In this document: positions 12,001 to 17,053 of the stretch, piece after piece
Layout: each line of letters opens with the position of its first letter
How positions within the stretch are numbered: the stretch's first letter is position 1
NCBI GenBank assembly: GCA_050184585.1
Contig: JBFXAF010000017.1
Location: forward strand, 1-53,708
Length of the DNA stretch: 53,708 nucleotides
Direction: 5' to 3'
Source: JBFXAF01 sp050184585
Lineage (GTDB): Bacteria > Pseudomonadota > Alphaproteobacteria > Rhizobiales > Rhizobiaceae
Made by a program: the position numbers and the translations under genes
Notes under the pieces: model-generated
What the model saw: the letters and a program-made list of their open reading frames with translations, nothing else
What the model was told of the DNA's origin: nothing
Database searches by the model: none

Positions 12001-13698
12001 GTCTTGGCCGCCGGCGGCAGCGCCGGGTGGTCGCTGACCAACAGCAGCACGTCGATCGCGGCCAACCTCACTGGTTCCGCCAGGGCGGATACGCTCACGA
12101 CCGCGGGCGGGGGAGGCACGATCGATGCGGGGCTGGGCGGCGATACCGTCGTGATCAATGCCGGCACGGCCACGCGCAACTGGACCGTCAACCTCGGCGT
12201 CGACTCCAGCGCGGACAAGGTCGTGTTCAACCATGCCGATGTCGGCATCGGTCATAACACCCTGGCGACGGTCAACCAGTTCAACGTCAGCCACGACAAG
12301 GTGGCGATTGCGCTGGCGGGGACGAGCATCACCGACGGCGGGTTCCAGACCATCGACAGCACCGGCGGCACCGCGATCCTCGCTGGGACCGAGGTCATCG
12401 AGCTGCACCACACGGACTTCACCAGCGGCAGCTTGACGGCCGATGGCGACAACGGCGCCATCGAAACGGAGATCGCCGATGCAATTGGCGCGGTCGGAGA
12501 GGGGACGTACACGGTCATCGTTTACACCGGCCCGAATACCTCCAATGCGGACGCCGGCATCTACACGATGACCGTGCAAGCCGGCGGCAGCGCCAACCTG
12601 ACCACCGGGCAGTTCACGATCGAACATGTGATGACCCTGGACAATGTCGGCTTCGGCAATCTCGGCGCCGGCAATTTCGCCGTCGCCGCCGACCCGATCA
12701 TCCTCGACCTCGACGGCAACGGGGTGACCTTCGCCTCGCTCGAGGACGGCGTCGCCTTCGACCTCGACGCCGACGGGACCAAAGACAAGGTCGCCTGGAA
12801 CTCGTCGCGCGACGGCATGCTGGCCATGGATCTGAACGGCGACGGCGCGATCGACGACGGCAGGGAACTGTTCACGCCTAATTTCAACGGCGGCAGCTTC
12901 GCCACCGGCGGCGAGGCGCTCGCCTCGCTCGACGGCAATGGCGACGGCGTCATCGACCAGAACGACGAGGCCTATGGCAGGCTCTCGGTCTGGCAGGACC
13001 TGAACGGCGACGGCGTCACCGACGAGGGCGAGCTGAAGAGCCTTGCCGACCACGGCATCGCCAGCATCTCGGTGGAGACATCGCAAGCCGACGAGGTGAT
13101 CGACGGCCAAGCAGTGATCGGCGAAGGCAGCTTCACCCGCACCGACGGCTCGACGGGCGAGTACATCGAGGTCGAACTCGACGCCGTATCCGGCGCTGGC
13201 GAGGAAGCCGAGACGTTGACGTCCGACGTGCCCGGCGACGAAGACGATGCCGATGCGCAGGGCGACGACGAGGAGACGCAGGCCGGTGACGCCGCGGAGC
13301 AGGCCGACGACGCCGCGCCGCAGCAGAACTCGATGACCGGCGACGACGGCGAGAACATCATCGCCGGCGGGCTCGGCGCGCACCTGCTGACCGGCACTTC
13401 AGGCGCGGACACCTTCCGTGTGTTCGACGCAGGCCTGACCGCCAAGGACATCATCGCCGACTACAGCTTCACGCAAGGGGACACGATCGATCTCGGAGGC
13501 GTGCTCACGGCCGCATTCGGCAATGATGCGGATCGGGTGCGGCTGACGCAGGACGGCAGCGACGTGACCCTGCAGGTCGACATCACCGGCGCCGGCGCAT
13601 GGGCGGATGTGGCGACGCTGCCGGGCTACGGCACGCCCGGAGCCGACCCGGTGCGGGTGCTGTTCGACGGCGACAACGAAACGACCTACAGTGTCTGA
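1..13698 (+). CDS. Giant type I secreted RTX/VCBS surface adhesin (5'-truncated by window)
   Basis: Frame 1 is open from base 1 to the TGA at 13696-13698, so the gene enters from outside and its start and N-terminus are missing; 4,565 codons are visible. In order: T1SS-143/DUF5801-type and VCBS-like Ig domains (about 1-3500); a seven-repeat propeller-like insertion (3499-4692); more VCBS/DUF5801 units (4693-6320); a von Willebrand A domain with MIDAS (6325-6915); cadherin/tandem-type repeats (7270-9160); RTX repeats; eight QW/DLGGG repeats (9721-11060); more RTX; an Asp-rich Ca-binding segment; and a C-terminal T1SS target domain. The protein is very acidic, rich in Thr/Gly/Asp, with no cysteine apparent in the repeats. 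This is the architecture of LapA/BapA-type giant adhesins that hold cells to surfaces. The missing N-terminus would decide whether it carries a LapG-cleavable retention module; the adjacent LapG-like gene suggests so, as an inference. Confidence 0.93.
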   Translation, partial: TETFEYTITDADGDEDTAEFTLTIDDTGVTSISATDTLVDEDDLPNGNDDDMAGDDDPDASGAIDYAFGADDVASVVLSTAGNTTSLTTLYDDPIDTIWVGNQLIGYVRDSDHIQTANQVFTVTVTGFDNAQATYEVNLLQPVKHPDQDDSGTGDEETAFEDNLSIDVTATVTDADGSEATVDFTVEIDDDIPVVEALPVEFEFQPIANTIERDGNRLYQDAKGEDGFDILLTGMSGASDVNVNPTDTGEGIHVGSGPGIAVGERLRLDFVKNLAVTGNPTNTFTADEHYSTEQVSFDVPFVMGGGEAVMFIQLYDVDAGEDNSNDTANFNDDPTVEIADIQVSAGTPTIEAYHVGGVIVGYVVSGVPQGATITVTGTEAFERVAIQNFNGTPFNNGTSVVSRSGAANFGIDSPTAYQSVPASLTVLHDETAGEQAQSDDSAGPIPTVLADAIATDGGLTEIGRARSEGSLGILFDVSMGADRQGSRAYELVKADGGAFDGEDSGLDTLGGDDIKLYSDGNIVWGVAGDDLDTGTRVFAAHVGVDGKMHVVQFEPIAHGDDGASDDVESTLPGLIHVKLTATDADGDAASAVSETPIQLSFRDDGPVALADTGGTSEGGTLVVDAEGGVLSNDTEGTDGAEISGVRAANGDTSNPASGSVGVAIQGAYGWLTLNADGSYTYVADQNSTTTGVEDVFVYTITDGDGDTSTTTLTIDVADVTLAPQDASNQVSEAALDGVADDRDDPAPDDLAPGTVDGSDAQTDGETVAGQAAIGTGVTVSHIQGATGDDVDDTGPVTISGQYGELRIDHLGNYVYTLTSPADHSGGPVSDDFTYEVTDAFGNTATATISIEITDDGVLARDDTGDVNEGRTLSVDAASGVLANDGESADAPSVVSHIVALHGGAELEVVVSATVFGQYGMLTIRPDGSYTYIANPNLDNQAGLLDEFSYTVTDADGTESNAFLTITVNDGIPAADAAPVTLELDEAAIDASGTEPASDAETDATPALSFIAGDDALVAFAFASDVSGLETDFDGDGNQDVWWQRDANGSEVRGYLDAAMTDQAVELTLSAPGSIGQYTVGDVTVTATILKALPHPDGLDDQVTPLGSVTVEATDTDGDVARGVVSINVKDDTPTANPDGAELGSQRTIRVGADAGVLANDEGGADGLPGAPDMTPDGGDEIVVSDTDGLAQTAPVVTALPDGGYVVIWESRAEGFGTPPRSVVGQRYDTDGNTVGTQFTVSSATSTNSMNPSVAALADGGFVVTWNRSFGAPDGEELFARVYESNGTPGAEIEVNTTTAGNQLLSSVIGLPDGDFLVVWDTDLGGGNREIMARRFNADGSPEGGEFQVNDTLAGIDSNVVAATLEDGSYVIAWSSAQGDPDGYGVRARHFSADGTPTGVEFVVNTTTAEEQSVPSIAALADGGFVVAWRIELGGADFDIRAQRFAADGTPVDGEISVNVPNTFPFQQNPNVTGLADGGFVVTWESSNEDGNSYGVFGQRFDAGGQPVGEQFQLNTTTAGSQMQNGGSPSIVELADGSIAVVWSSQPAVTANSEAHIVSRIFDMPRPPVVTGVEAGDDDSAPVTGGVGEVIQGQYGKLILHADGSYSYTRDGNTPGGVEDVFVYTIRDNDGDPSTATLTVTLDDETPSVTVPATDGPTTTVDEAALGVRSGEPAGSDSASDDETAEGTIGFTSPDGVGAITIGTTTFDNPGELTTLAAATPGAPVPVNDDDTGTLWVIGYEYDEATGQGTIAYRYTLKDNTSGDPSSVAFPVVVTDLDGESAPASSLTIAINDDAPTANEDTILAVTDADGATAGANLLDNDVQGADGATLTHVNLGSGWQAISGAPIVVADVGTFTFAANGEWTFDPDPAAGGQTVTFSYRITDGDGDPSEAEQDIAIQEAGSDFTVTGSVTGKVEEEHIDSAQAQGNDDTTSESTDPNEDEDVPGDLDNTTDVQVGDFSGLAVTGADGALSYSVAPVTTGMAVMKSDGTPLTSHGQQVVYAKSGDTLIGYVEGSGTGFNEATDRKVFTLEVNEPADGQWTFTQFDNVDHHTVGSADDVEDIIGIDLGGRVRVADQGGNATTIAEFDVNVIDDTPAATPVEVGVPAGGKDTNIMLILDMSGSMDQGSKLAQTKAAAVALINAYDELGDVKVNIVLMRNGDAIRSPIRWNSGQEAIDYINSTQQPPDGLPNPFGETNYTAGTQRAMEAWDHVQNEPKIDGAETVSYFISDGNPTTGGWGDPQEAAWTEFLNDNDILSYALGIGDAGLANLNRVAYDGRGDGEDINGIRVNNLNQLTDALVGTVSSVQGNLLVDESGPTPVYRPGADGGHVESIKVGDVTYTFDDTANTIAETGTPPPGYVDHGTWAEIPTPEGGTLTFFFEAFGTNEAGSWSYIAPTQAGVQEVFEYTLVDGDGDRSTSTLTIDVTESNQPPQGTDSTLAINEDAAPVALTAANFGFSDPNNSPADDFHSVRIMGLTGGGTLFLGTTPIPDFPVDVTAQQIANGDLTYQPAANGNGAGYATVSFRVIDDGGTDDGGLDTDPTPNKLTIDVTPVNDAPQIAGLGDAPLAYTEDQTAQRIDTAVTVTDIDSTNMNGGSLTVAVTGNPSTDDVLSIVGNGSGGNQISVNGNNIRFGGTAAANNIATFTGGTNGDPLVITFNSNNATPAAVDRVIESIGYSNTSNDPSTAQRTLTYTLNDGDGTANGGQDTVIGTATVNVTARNDAPTLDNGASPALAPVLEDAAAPVNAVGTLVSDLVDPAGGGGVNNVTDPDGPGVGIALTGKTGSGTWWYSLDDGASWTDVGTVTNASALLLPDDARLYFQPSANATGAASITFRAWDESGAGVAGTKVSTATNGDTTPFSSTTDTVSLTVTPVNDAPTIGDLGDAPITYTENAAATRIDTAVAVADIDSTNMNGGSLTVAVTGNGTPEDVLSVVGNGSGANTIHVANVGGINYIRLGTNNVAGNNIATFTGGTNGDPLVITFINDNATVAAVDRVVESIAFSNTSDNPSTAQRTVTYTLVDGDGTANGGADTATATATVTVNASNDAPLVSGLSVTESGISFIVDDPDSTDLTVQGPLAAGFGSPTFANGPVTLTPVPQPSAISGTLFVTDGAASSSVIVNLVMIGTDGADGLGAGAASTAIYGFGGDDTLTGGAANDWIFGGTGNDTITGGGGADQLYGGADDDTFNIGGTGQFASGEVINGGDGTDTIAITSTSNNATYNFTIGTIENIENLTALGNNQIVQLTAAQWAGLNDIDLGGGSDTLDVNVTGSQDVSLLGITNLTGVESRGMSGSGGDDTLTLTTAQLNAFITGGTTVGINLAGGSDTVTLADGGSVDLTSVAFNSVERLTGAPGGNSTVSMTTDQWDNFTEIDLGDGADTLNVVASAASVNITGLSSPTMNGIENRNLVVSNTGVVNHTVTMTAQQWTGFTSIDLAGGAGDILNVTTSGTVDISSAGTPSHAAIETRNLTGSTNADTVTLSATQFASFTSIGLGGNTSDVLNVVVAGPTDISGLTSPTVLADVDSRNLVGSGGDDTVTMTAEQLSTFTSSGNRSINLGGGTDTLILTTAITGTFGNFAASTFSGVEHIAVTTGSVADNITLTAQQWANLDSIDLGNGANTVTVQLGGPAGDISGLGLPAISNVNSVELNGTTGNDSITLTGEQLNAFTSIALSSGTDTISITSTSAGLNGMSDGNLSGVETISASTAAAGVTIDLSSQSAEGFVVTGSNFADTLIGGAKVDFITGGEGNDFLYGGGEDDRYLFRFTGDGHDTIDETTGGGNNDTISIAASGQAFSEFDFERVDIDADGADDLRIRYNGQTITVVNQYDGAPIKFLTISGGGSFHGYTSPSTSYAFVSTGLEGTAGEDLIVGTSAGGTLNGLGSNDLLFGGSAVDTLNGGDGNDLLVGGAGNDTLNGGNNGDTLVGGADDDTMTGGAGLDRFVVDAGIDTITDLGTTGSGQEVLVVSAGATANATVTSGWTAGAETVNNGTASLTSDGFAMSVLAAGGSAGWSLTNSSTSIAANLTGSARADTLTTAGGGGTIDAGLGGDTVVINAGTATRNWTVNLGVDSSADKVVFNHADVGIGHNTLATVNQFNVSHDKVAIALAGTSITDGGFQTIDSTGGTAILAGTEVIELHHTDFTSGSLTADGDNGAIETEIADAIGAVGEGTYTVIVYTGPNTSNADAGIYTMTVQAGGSANLTTGQFTIEHVMTLDNVGFGNLGAGNFAVAADPIILDLDGNGVTFASLEDGVAFDLDADGTKDKVAWNSSRDGMLAMDLNGDGAIDDGRELFTPNFNGGSFATGGEALASLDGNGDGVIDQNDEAYGRLSVWQDLNGDGVTDEGELKSLADHGIASISVETSQADEVIDGQAVIGEGSFTRTDGSTGEYIEVELDAVSGAGEEAETLTSDVPGDEDDADAQGDDEETQAGDAAEQADDAAPQQNSMTGDDGENIIAGGLGAHLLTGTSGADTFRVFDAGLTAKDIIADYSFTQGDTIDLGGVLTAAFGNDADRVRLTQDGSDVTLQVDITGAGAWADVATLPGYGTPGADPVRVLFDGDNETTYSV
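3499..4692 (+). repeat. Seven-copy propeller-like repeat cassette nested inside a VCBS-type domain
   Basis: Seven copies of a motif of the form L-x-D-G-x-(Y/F)-x-V-x-W, each followed by a G-Q/A-R-(F/Y)-x-A-D-G strand pattern, are spaced about 50-55 residues apart. Seven such four-strand-like units suggest a seven-bladed beta-propeller (fold is inferred). The flanking residues (VLANDEGGADG before, PPVVTGVEAG after) are the two halves of one VCBS-type domain, as seen by comparison with the uninterrupted copy at about 1840-2150. The cassette is therefore an insertion in a loop of that domain. Confidence 0.75.
6325..6915 (+). other. von Willebrand factor A domain within the adhesin
   Basis: The segment begins KDTNIMLILDMSGSMD. 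It has the MIDAS motif DxSxS (DMSGS, 6352-6366), a Thr-containing loop (GETNYTAG, about 6580-6605) and the later MIDAS Asp in FISDGNP (codon at 6685). All metal-coordinating positions look intact. VWA domains near the C-terminal part are typical of LapA-family adhesins and bind metal and ligands. It sits between a DUF5801-like unit and a VCBS-like C-terminal half, so it also appears to be a nested insertion. Confidence 0.85.
7678..8118 (+). repeat. Direct repeat copy 1 (about 147 codons) in the adhesin
   Basis: This stretch (starting GLGDAPLAYTED) is closely similar, in protein and in DNA, to 8638-9093. The offset is 960 bp at its left part; an insertion of about 15 bp in copy 2 accounts for the larger offset further on. 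The DNA identity implies a fairly recent internal duplication. Confidence 0.85.
8638..9093 (+). repeat. Direct repeat copy 2 in the adhesin
   Basis: This is the second copy of the repeat at 7678-8118 (starts DLGDAPITYTEN). Stretches such as DIDSTNMNGGSLTVAVTGN and IATFTGGTNGDPLVITF are shared almost exactly. The two copies are separated by a different domain (8150-8630). Confidence 0.85.
9427..9555 (+). repeat. RTX calcium-binding nonapeptide array 1
   Basis: Tandem GGxGxDxUx nonapeptides are readable here: GGDDTLTGG, GGTGNDTIT, GGGGADQLY and GGADDDTFN. RTX repeats fold into a Ca2+-bound parallel beta-roll after type I secretion. Confidence 0.9.
9721..11060 (+). repeat. Eight tandem copies of a QW/DLGGG repeat of roughly 60 residues
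   Basis: Eight units can be aligned on a T-x-T-x-x-Q-(W/L/F) start and an (I/N)-(D/N)-L-(G/A)-G-G-x-D-T-(L/V) core: LTAAQW, LTTAQL, MTTDQW, MTAQQW, LSATQF, MTAEQL, LTAQQW and LTGEQL. Between cores there is usually a DISGL-like strand and an (I/V)E-x-R-N-L-like strand. They lie between two RTX arrays and probably form a repetitive beta-solenoid (inferred). I do not recognise a named family for this unit. Confidence 0.8.
11175..11820 (+). repeat. RTX arrays 2 and 3 with an HCBP-related segment
   Basis: RTX nonapeptides occur at about 11175-11280 (GGEGNDFLY, GGGEDDRYL) and 11580-11820 (GGDGNDLLV, GGAGNDTLN, GGADDDTMT, GGAGLDRFV). Between them (11290-11480) is a segment resembling the haemolysin-type calcium-binding-related domain, with the pattern DIDADGADDLRIRYNGQTI. 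Confidence 0.85.
12697..13075 (+). other. Asp-rich EF-hand/dockerin-like calcium-binding segment of the adhesin
   Basis: Several DxDxDG-type loops occur in series: DLDGNG, DLDADGTKD, DLNGDGAIDDG, DGNGDGVIDQND and DLNGDGVTDEGE. This composition recurs near the C-terminus of large type I secreted exoproteins and would bind Ca2+ outside the cell. Confidence 0.8.
13336..13695 (+). other. C-terminal type I secretion target domain
   Basis: The last 120 residues have the pattern of the T1SS C-terminal target (VC_A0849 subclass): LTGTSGADTFRV, then an I-x-D-Y-x-F-x-x-G-D-x-I-D-L block, then alternating strands ending in an uncleaved extreme C-terminus. This places the protein as a substrate of an ABC/HlyD/TolC exporter; the operon at 30-35 kb is a candidate. 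Confidence 0.85.
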
Positions 13699-13728
13699 GT
13701 CGGCTTTGCGGAACGGCGAGAGCGGGCG

Positions 13729-14022
13729 ATGAACGAGCCAACGGCGAAGAATGCGTCACAGGCGGACGCGGAGATCGACCTCGCGTCGGTCCTGGCCGGG
13801 CAGGAACTCGATCTTCCGATCGCGCCCGCCCAGGCGCCAGCGGGCGAGATGATCGAACTCGCCGGCCTGTGGTCGCAGATGGTCTTTTCCGACGACGGGT
13901 CGCTCGACGCGCTGCTCGGCGCGACGGCTGTCGCACCGTCTCCATCGACCGGGATCGCGGAGACTGGCGCGTTCGCCGTATGGACGTTCGATCCGCTGCC
14001 CGAGCCTTCGACGGACTACTGA
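13729..14022 (+). CDS. Small acidic protein of unknown function downstream of the adhesin
   Basis: This 97-residue protein starts at ATG 13729, 30 bp after the adhesin stop, with a purine-rich stretch (GGCGAGAGCGGG) just upstream. It is acidic, lacks cysteine, and has no signal peptide or membrane segment. It contains blocks such as EIDLASVLAGQELDL and GLWSQMVFSDDGSLDALLG, plausibly amphipathic helices. I recognise no family. The position and spacing suggest co-transcription with the adhesin; a cytoplasmic role such as a secretion helper is possible but unsupported. It ends just before the convergent LapG-like gene. Confidence 0.55.
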   Translation: MNEPTAKNASQADAEIDLASVLAGQELDLPIAPAQAPAGEMIELAGLWSQMVFSDDGSLDALLGATAVAPSPSTGIAETGAFAVWTFDPLPEPSTDY

Positions 14023-14031
14023 GCCCGAAGG

Positions 14032-14931
14032 TCAGTCGGCGCGCACGCCTTCACCCGGCGCGATCGCGACAAGGTCGTTCAGCGCACGGGCGGCCACGAG
14101 CGACGGCTTCCGTATCCCGTGGATCCAGGCGCGGTCCGCGCTCAGCGAATAGAGCGGCTGATAGTCGGGGCGCGACACGTCCCGGTAGGCCTCGTCGCGC
14201 ATGTTGTCGAGAATGTAGTTGCCGCTGGTCGTGGCGACCGACAGGACCGCATGGAAGGCGCGGTTGCCGTGATCATAAAGCACGACGACCGACATGCTGC
14301 GCTCCGGTACGCCGGCGCGGATCAGCGCGGCCATCTTGATGATGGCATAGTCCTCGCAATCGCCGCGGCCACGGCCGATGATCTCGCCGATCGTCGCCCA
14401 ATAGTCGCGCTGACGGTAGTTGCGGCTGTCCGGCGTATAGGTGATGGCTGCGTTGAGCCTGCGGTTGACGTGGTCGAGCCGCGCGACGAAGCGCATGGGC
14501 TTCACCTCGGCCGCCAGCGCCGACAATGTCGTCTCGGCCTTCGGACAGCCGAATCCCTCGCAGCCGGAGAGGCTGGCGCGAACGCGTTCCCAGCGGCGGG
14601 CCGCGGGGAAGGCGGCGATGCGGAACTTGACGGAACCGAACTCGCCGGCCGGCTGGGCCGAGCGGAGCCCGGCGTCCTTGCGCGAGATCGCGCCGGTGCG
14701 GATCGTCGCGTCCGGCAGCATGTCGTCGACGAAAGGCGACCAGATGCGCGGTTCGATCAGGGCGACGGGCGAGCGTTGCGCCGGCGAGGCCAGCCCGGCG
14801 ACGCCGGAAAGCGGCACGCCGCCCAGAAACATCTCGGACGTCCCGGAAGCCGGTGATGCCTGACCAGACGTCGACAGTATTGCTGAAAACAATACTCCGC
14901 AAATCAGTGGAAAAATAAGCGCGCCGAACAT
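14032..14931 (-). CDS. LapG-like transglutaminase-like cysteine proteinase (BTLCP, PF06035)
   Basis: This 299-residue exported protein has a hydrophobic N-terminus (about residues 3-24) and a likely cleavage after GQA. The catalytic triad is visible: Cys192 in GRGDCEDYAIIK, His227 in FHAVLSV, Asp242 in ILDNMRDEAY. The acidic residues flanking the Cys (D-C-E) match the Ca2+-binding residues of LapG. LapG enzymes act in the periplasm and cut the N-terminal di-alanine site of LapA-type adhesins, releasing them from the surface. Here the gene is convergent with the giant adhesin operon, which makes that adhesin the obvious candidate substrate (inference). It is longer than typical LapG (about 230 residues) because of an extra N-terminal segment (residues 30-110). 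No LapD gene is visible. Confidence 0.85.
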   Translation of the reverse strand: MFGALIFPLICGVLFSAILSTSGQASPASGTSEMFLGGVPLSGVAGLASPAQRSPVALIEPRIWSPFVDDMLPDATIRTGAISRKDAGLRSAQPAGEFGSVKFRIAAFPAARRWERVRASLSGCEGFGCPKAETTLSALAAEVKPMRFVARLDHVNRRLNAAITYTPDSRNYRQRDYWATIGEIIGRGRGDCEDYAIIKMAALIRAGVPERSMSVVVLYDHGNRAFHAVLSVATTSGNYILDNMRDEAYRDVSRPDYQPLYSLSADRAWIHGIRKPSLVAARALNDLVAIAPGEGVRAD

Positions 14932-14968
14932 TTCTTCGCCTGCCCCGTTCGAAGCAGACGATAGGATA

Positions 14969-14996
14969 AACAGTCAAAGAAACAGCAAAGACTGTT
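14969..14996. promoter_or_regulatory. Inverted repeat AACAGTC-N14-GACTGTT in an AT-rich island upstream of the LapG-like gene
   Basis: The interval 14932-15048 between the alcohol dehydrogenase and the LapG-like gene is clearly more AT-rich than its surroundings. It holds a perfect 7-bp inverted repeat with a 14-nt spacer, about 40-65 bp upstream of the LapG-like start. It could be a regulator site or a hairpin. A leftward promoter is likely within this island but I cannot fix its elements. Confidence 0.4.
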
Positions 14997-15048
14997 GGCT
15001 TATTATCAATGAAGGAAATAGATCAAATTTTATTCTTAAGCCGCATTC

Positions 15049-16209
15049 TCACCAGGCGGCGCGATAGATCGCCAGCGCGTCGGCATGGGCCAGCGGACGC
15101 GGATTGTTGACCAGAAGCCGCGTCTGCTTCATCGCGTCGGCGGCGAGCAGGCCGATGGCGTCCTCGGGGATGCCCACGTCGCGCAGCCGCGGGGAGAGCC
15201 CGCAACGCAGCGAAAGCCCGGCAACCGCCTCGGCGAAGGCCGGGCCGCGCGCCTGCCTGCCGATTTCCGCGAGTTCCGGAAAGACGATGGGGGCGATGTC
15301 GGCATAGGCCTCGCCGGCCGTCTCGGCATTGAAACGGAGCACATGCGGCAGCACCAGCGCGTTTGAGAGCCCGTGCGGCACATGGAAATGGCCGCCGACC
15401 GGATAGGCGAGCGCATGGACGGCGGCGACCGGCGAATTGGCGAAGGCCTGTCCGGCCAGCATCGAGCCGAGCAGCATGTCGGCCCGCGCCGCGCGGTCCG
15501 AGCCTTCGTGGACGGCGCGCTCGATGGCGCCGCCCATGAGGCGCAGCGCCTCGCGGGCAAGCGAGCGTGAGACGGGATTGTTGTTGGCGCTGGCCGAGGC
15601 ATGCGCCTCGATGGCATGGACCATCGCATCGATGCCGGTAGCCGCGGTGACCGCAGGCGGCAGACCGTAGGTGAGTTCGGGGTCGAGCAGCGCGACGTCG
15701 GGCAGGAGCACGGGCGACACGACGCCCATCTTCTCCGAGGCGCCGGTGGTGACGATCGAGATCGGCGTGACCTCGGAGCCGGTGCCCGCGGTGGTGGGGA
15801 CCAGCATCAGCGGCAGGCGCGGGCCCCTGGCGTTGCCGACGCCGTAGACGCCCGCAAGCTCCTCGCGGCCCACGGCCAGAAGAGCGGCGAGCTTGGCGAC
15901 ATCGAGCGACGAACCGCCCCCCAGACCGATCACGGCGTCGGCGCGATGGTCGACGGCAGCCCGGGTGGCTGCGAGCACGACATGCTCGGGCGGATCGGCC
16001 TCGACTTCGGCGTAGGTCGCGACCGCGATGCCGGCGGCGGCGAGCGAGGCCTCCGCCGACGCCGCCATGCCAAGGCGCACGATGCCTGGATCGGTGACCA
16101 TGAGAACGCGTGACCAGCCGCGCTCGGCGGCGAGCGCGCCGAGGCGCGCGGCGGCGCCCTCGCCGAAGACGATGCTTCTCACGGTGTTGAAGGTGAAGGG
16201 CGGTGTCAT
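15049..16209 (-). CDS. Iron-containing (type III) alcohol dehydrogenase
   Basis: About 386 residues from the ATG at 16209, chosen because the family starts close to the FxF...I.FG.GA pattern; an in-frame ATG at 16248 would add 13 residues. The nucleotide-binding loop GLGGGSSLDVAK is present. So are the metal ligands of group III dehydrogenases: Asp in GIDAMVHAIEAH, with His in the same motif, and further His in HALAYPVGGHFHVPHG. The family reduces or oxidises alcohols/aldehydes or maleylacetate with NAD(P)H; the substrate cannot be told from sequence. It is cytoplasmic. It is followed by the LapG-like gene on the same strand after 117 bp, so probably a separate unit. Confidence 0.9.
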   Translation of the reverse strand: MTPPFTFNTVRSIVFGEGAAARLGALAAERGWSRVLMVTDPGIVRLGMAASAEASLAAAGIAVATYAEVEADPPEHVVLAATRAAVDHRADAVIGLGGGSSLDVAKLAALLAVGREELAGVYGVGNARGPRLPLMLVPTTAGTGSEVTPISIVTTGASEKMGVVSPVLLPDVALLDPELTYGLPPAVTAATGIDAMVHAIEAHASASANNNPVSRSLAREALRLMGGAIERAVHEGSDRAARADMLLGSMLAGQAFANSPVAAVHALAYPVGGHFHVPHGLSNALVLPHVLRFNAETAGEAYADIAPIVFPELAEIGRQARGPAFAEAVAGLSLRCGLSPRLRDVGIPEDAIGLLAADAMKQTRLLVNNPRPLAHADALAIYRAAW

Positions 16210-16290
16210 GCGGCACCCGGCAGGTTCGGTGGCGATCCGCGCGACCATAAGGGCTCGGGGCCCAGGCCGCGAGTCGGGATCGTCGCCGCC

Positions 16291-16323
16291 AAAAGCGAAA
16301 ACCGCCGGTCAGGCCGGCGGTTT
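16291..16323 (-). terminator. Rho-independent terminator of nfuA
   Basis: Read on the minus strand, a 10-bp stem (AAACCGCCGG with CCGGCGGTTT, 16299-16308 and 16314-16323) with a 5-nt loop is followed by TTTTCGCTTTT. It starts 23 bp after the nfuA stop codon. Confidence 0.75.
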
Positions 16324-16345
16324 CGAAGCAGCCCGGCGCGGTGGA

Positions 16346-16921
16346 TCAGGCGATCTGCTCGACCTGCTGGACCTCGGGCACGAAGTGCTTGAGCAGGTTC
16401 TGGATGCCGTGTTTCAGCGTGGCCGTGGAGGATGGGCAGCCGGCGCAGGCGCCCTTCATGTTGAGAAAGACCGTGCCGTTCTCGTAGCCGCGGAAGGTGA
16501 TGTCGCCGCCGTCCTGCGCAACCGCGGGGCGGACGCGCGTATCGAGCAGTTCCTTGATCGTCGTGACGATCTCGGCGTCGGCCGCGTCGAAGAACTCCTC
16601 GCCGCGCTCGGCCGCGTCGCCTTCAGCCTGGGCGCCACGGCTCATCGCCGGAGCACCCGACATGAAATGCTCCATGATGGCGCCGAGGATCGCGGGCTTC
16701 AGATGCTGCCAGTCGGGGCCGTCCTTGGTGACGGTGATGAAATCATAGCCGAAGAACACGCCGGTGACGCCCGGGACGTCGAACAGGCGGCCGGCCAGCG
16801 GGGAGGCCTCGCGCGCGGCGTCCGCATCGCGGAAATCGGCGGTGCCGTCGGCGAGCACCTCCTTGCCTGGCAGGAACTTGAGGGTCGCCGGGTTCGGAGT
16901 GGCTTCCGTCTGGATGAACAT
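16346..16921 (-). CDS. nfuA: Nfu-type iron-sulfur cluster scaffold protein
   Basis: This 191-residue protein has the Nfu N-terminal domain (MFIQTEATPNPATLKFLPG) and a C-terminal NifU domain (residues about 110-185). The latter carries the cluster-binding CxxC in KGACAGCPSS. Two subunits hold a 4Fe-4S cluster between their CxxC pairs and pass it to client enzymes in the cytoplasm. Length and domain order match the alphaproteobacterial/mitochondrial Nfu1 family. A GGGAG Shine-Dalgarno lies before the ATG at 16921. It stands next to usp and trpS on the same strand and has its own terminator. Confidence 0.95.
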   Translation of the reverse strand: MFIQTEATPNPATLKFLPGKEVLADGTADFRDADAAREASPLAGRLFDVPGVTGVFFGYDFITVTKDGPDWQHLKPAILGAIMEHFMSGAPAMSRGAQAEGDAAERGEEFFDAADAEIVTTIKELLDTRVRPAVAQDGGDITFRGYENGTVFLNMKGACAGCPSSTATLKHGIQNLLKHFVPEVQQVEQIA

Positions 16922-17053
16922 GGGGTACTCCCGCCTCCCGATGAGGCCATTTTGGAATGGTTCTAAATAGTCGCGTTCCGATCGGCGTTCAAGCGAAACC
17001 GATTGCTCCAGGAGCGGCGCTCGTGGAACCTCTTTGCCCGTCCGGGCCCTGAT

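Noticed and set aside
13599..14339. A 246-codon plus-strand frame spanning the adhesin end and the LapG-like gene
   Set aside because: It overlaps three better-supported genes and gives an Arg-rich sequence without domains.
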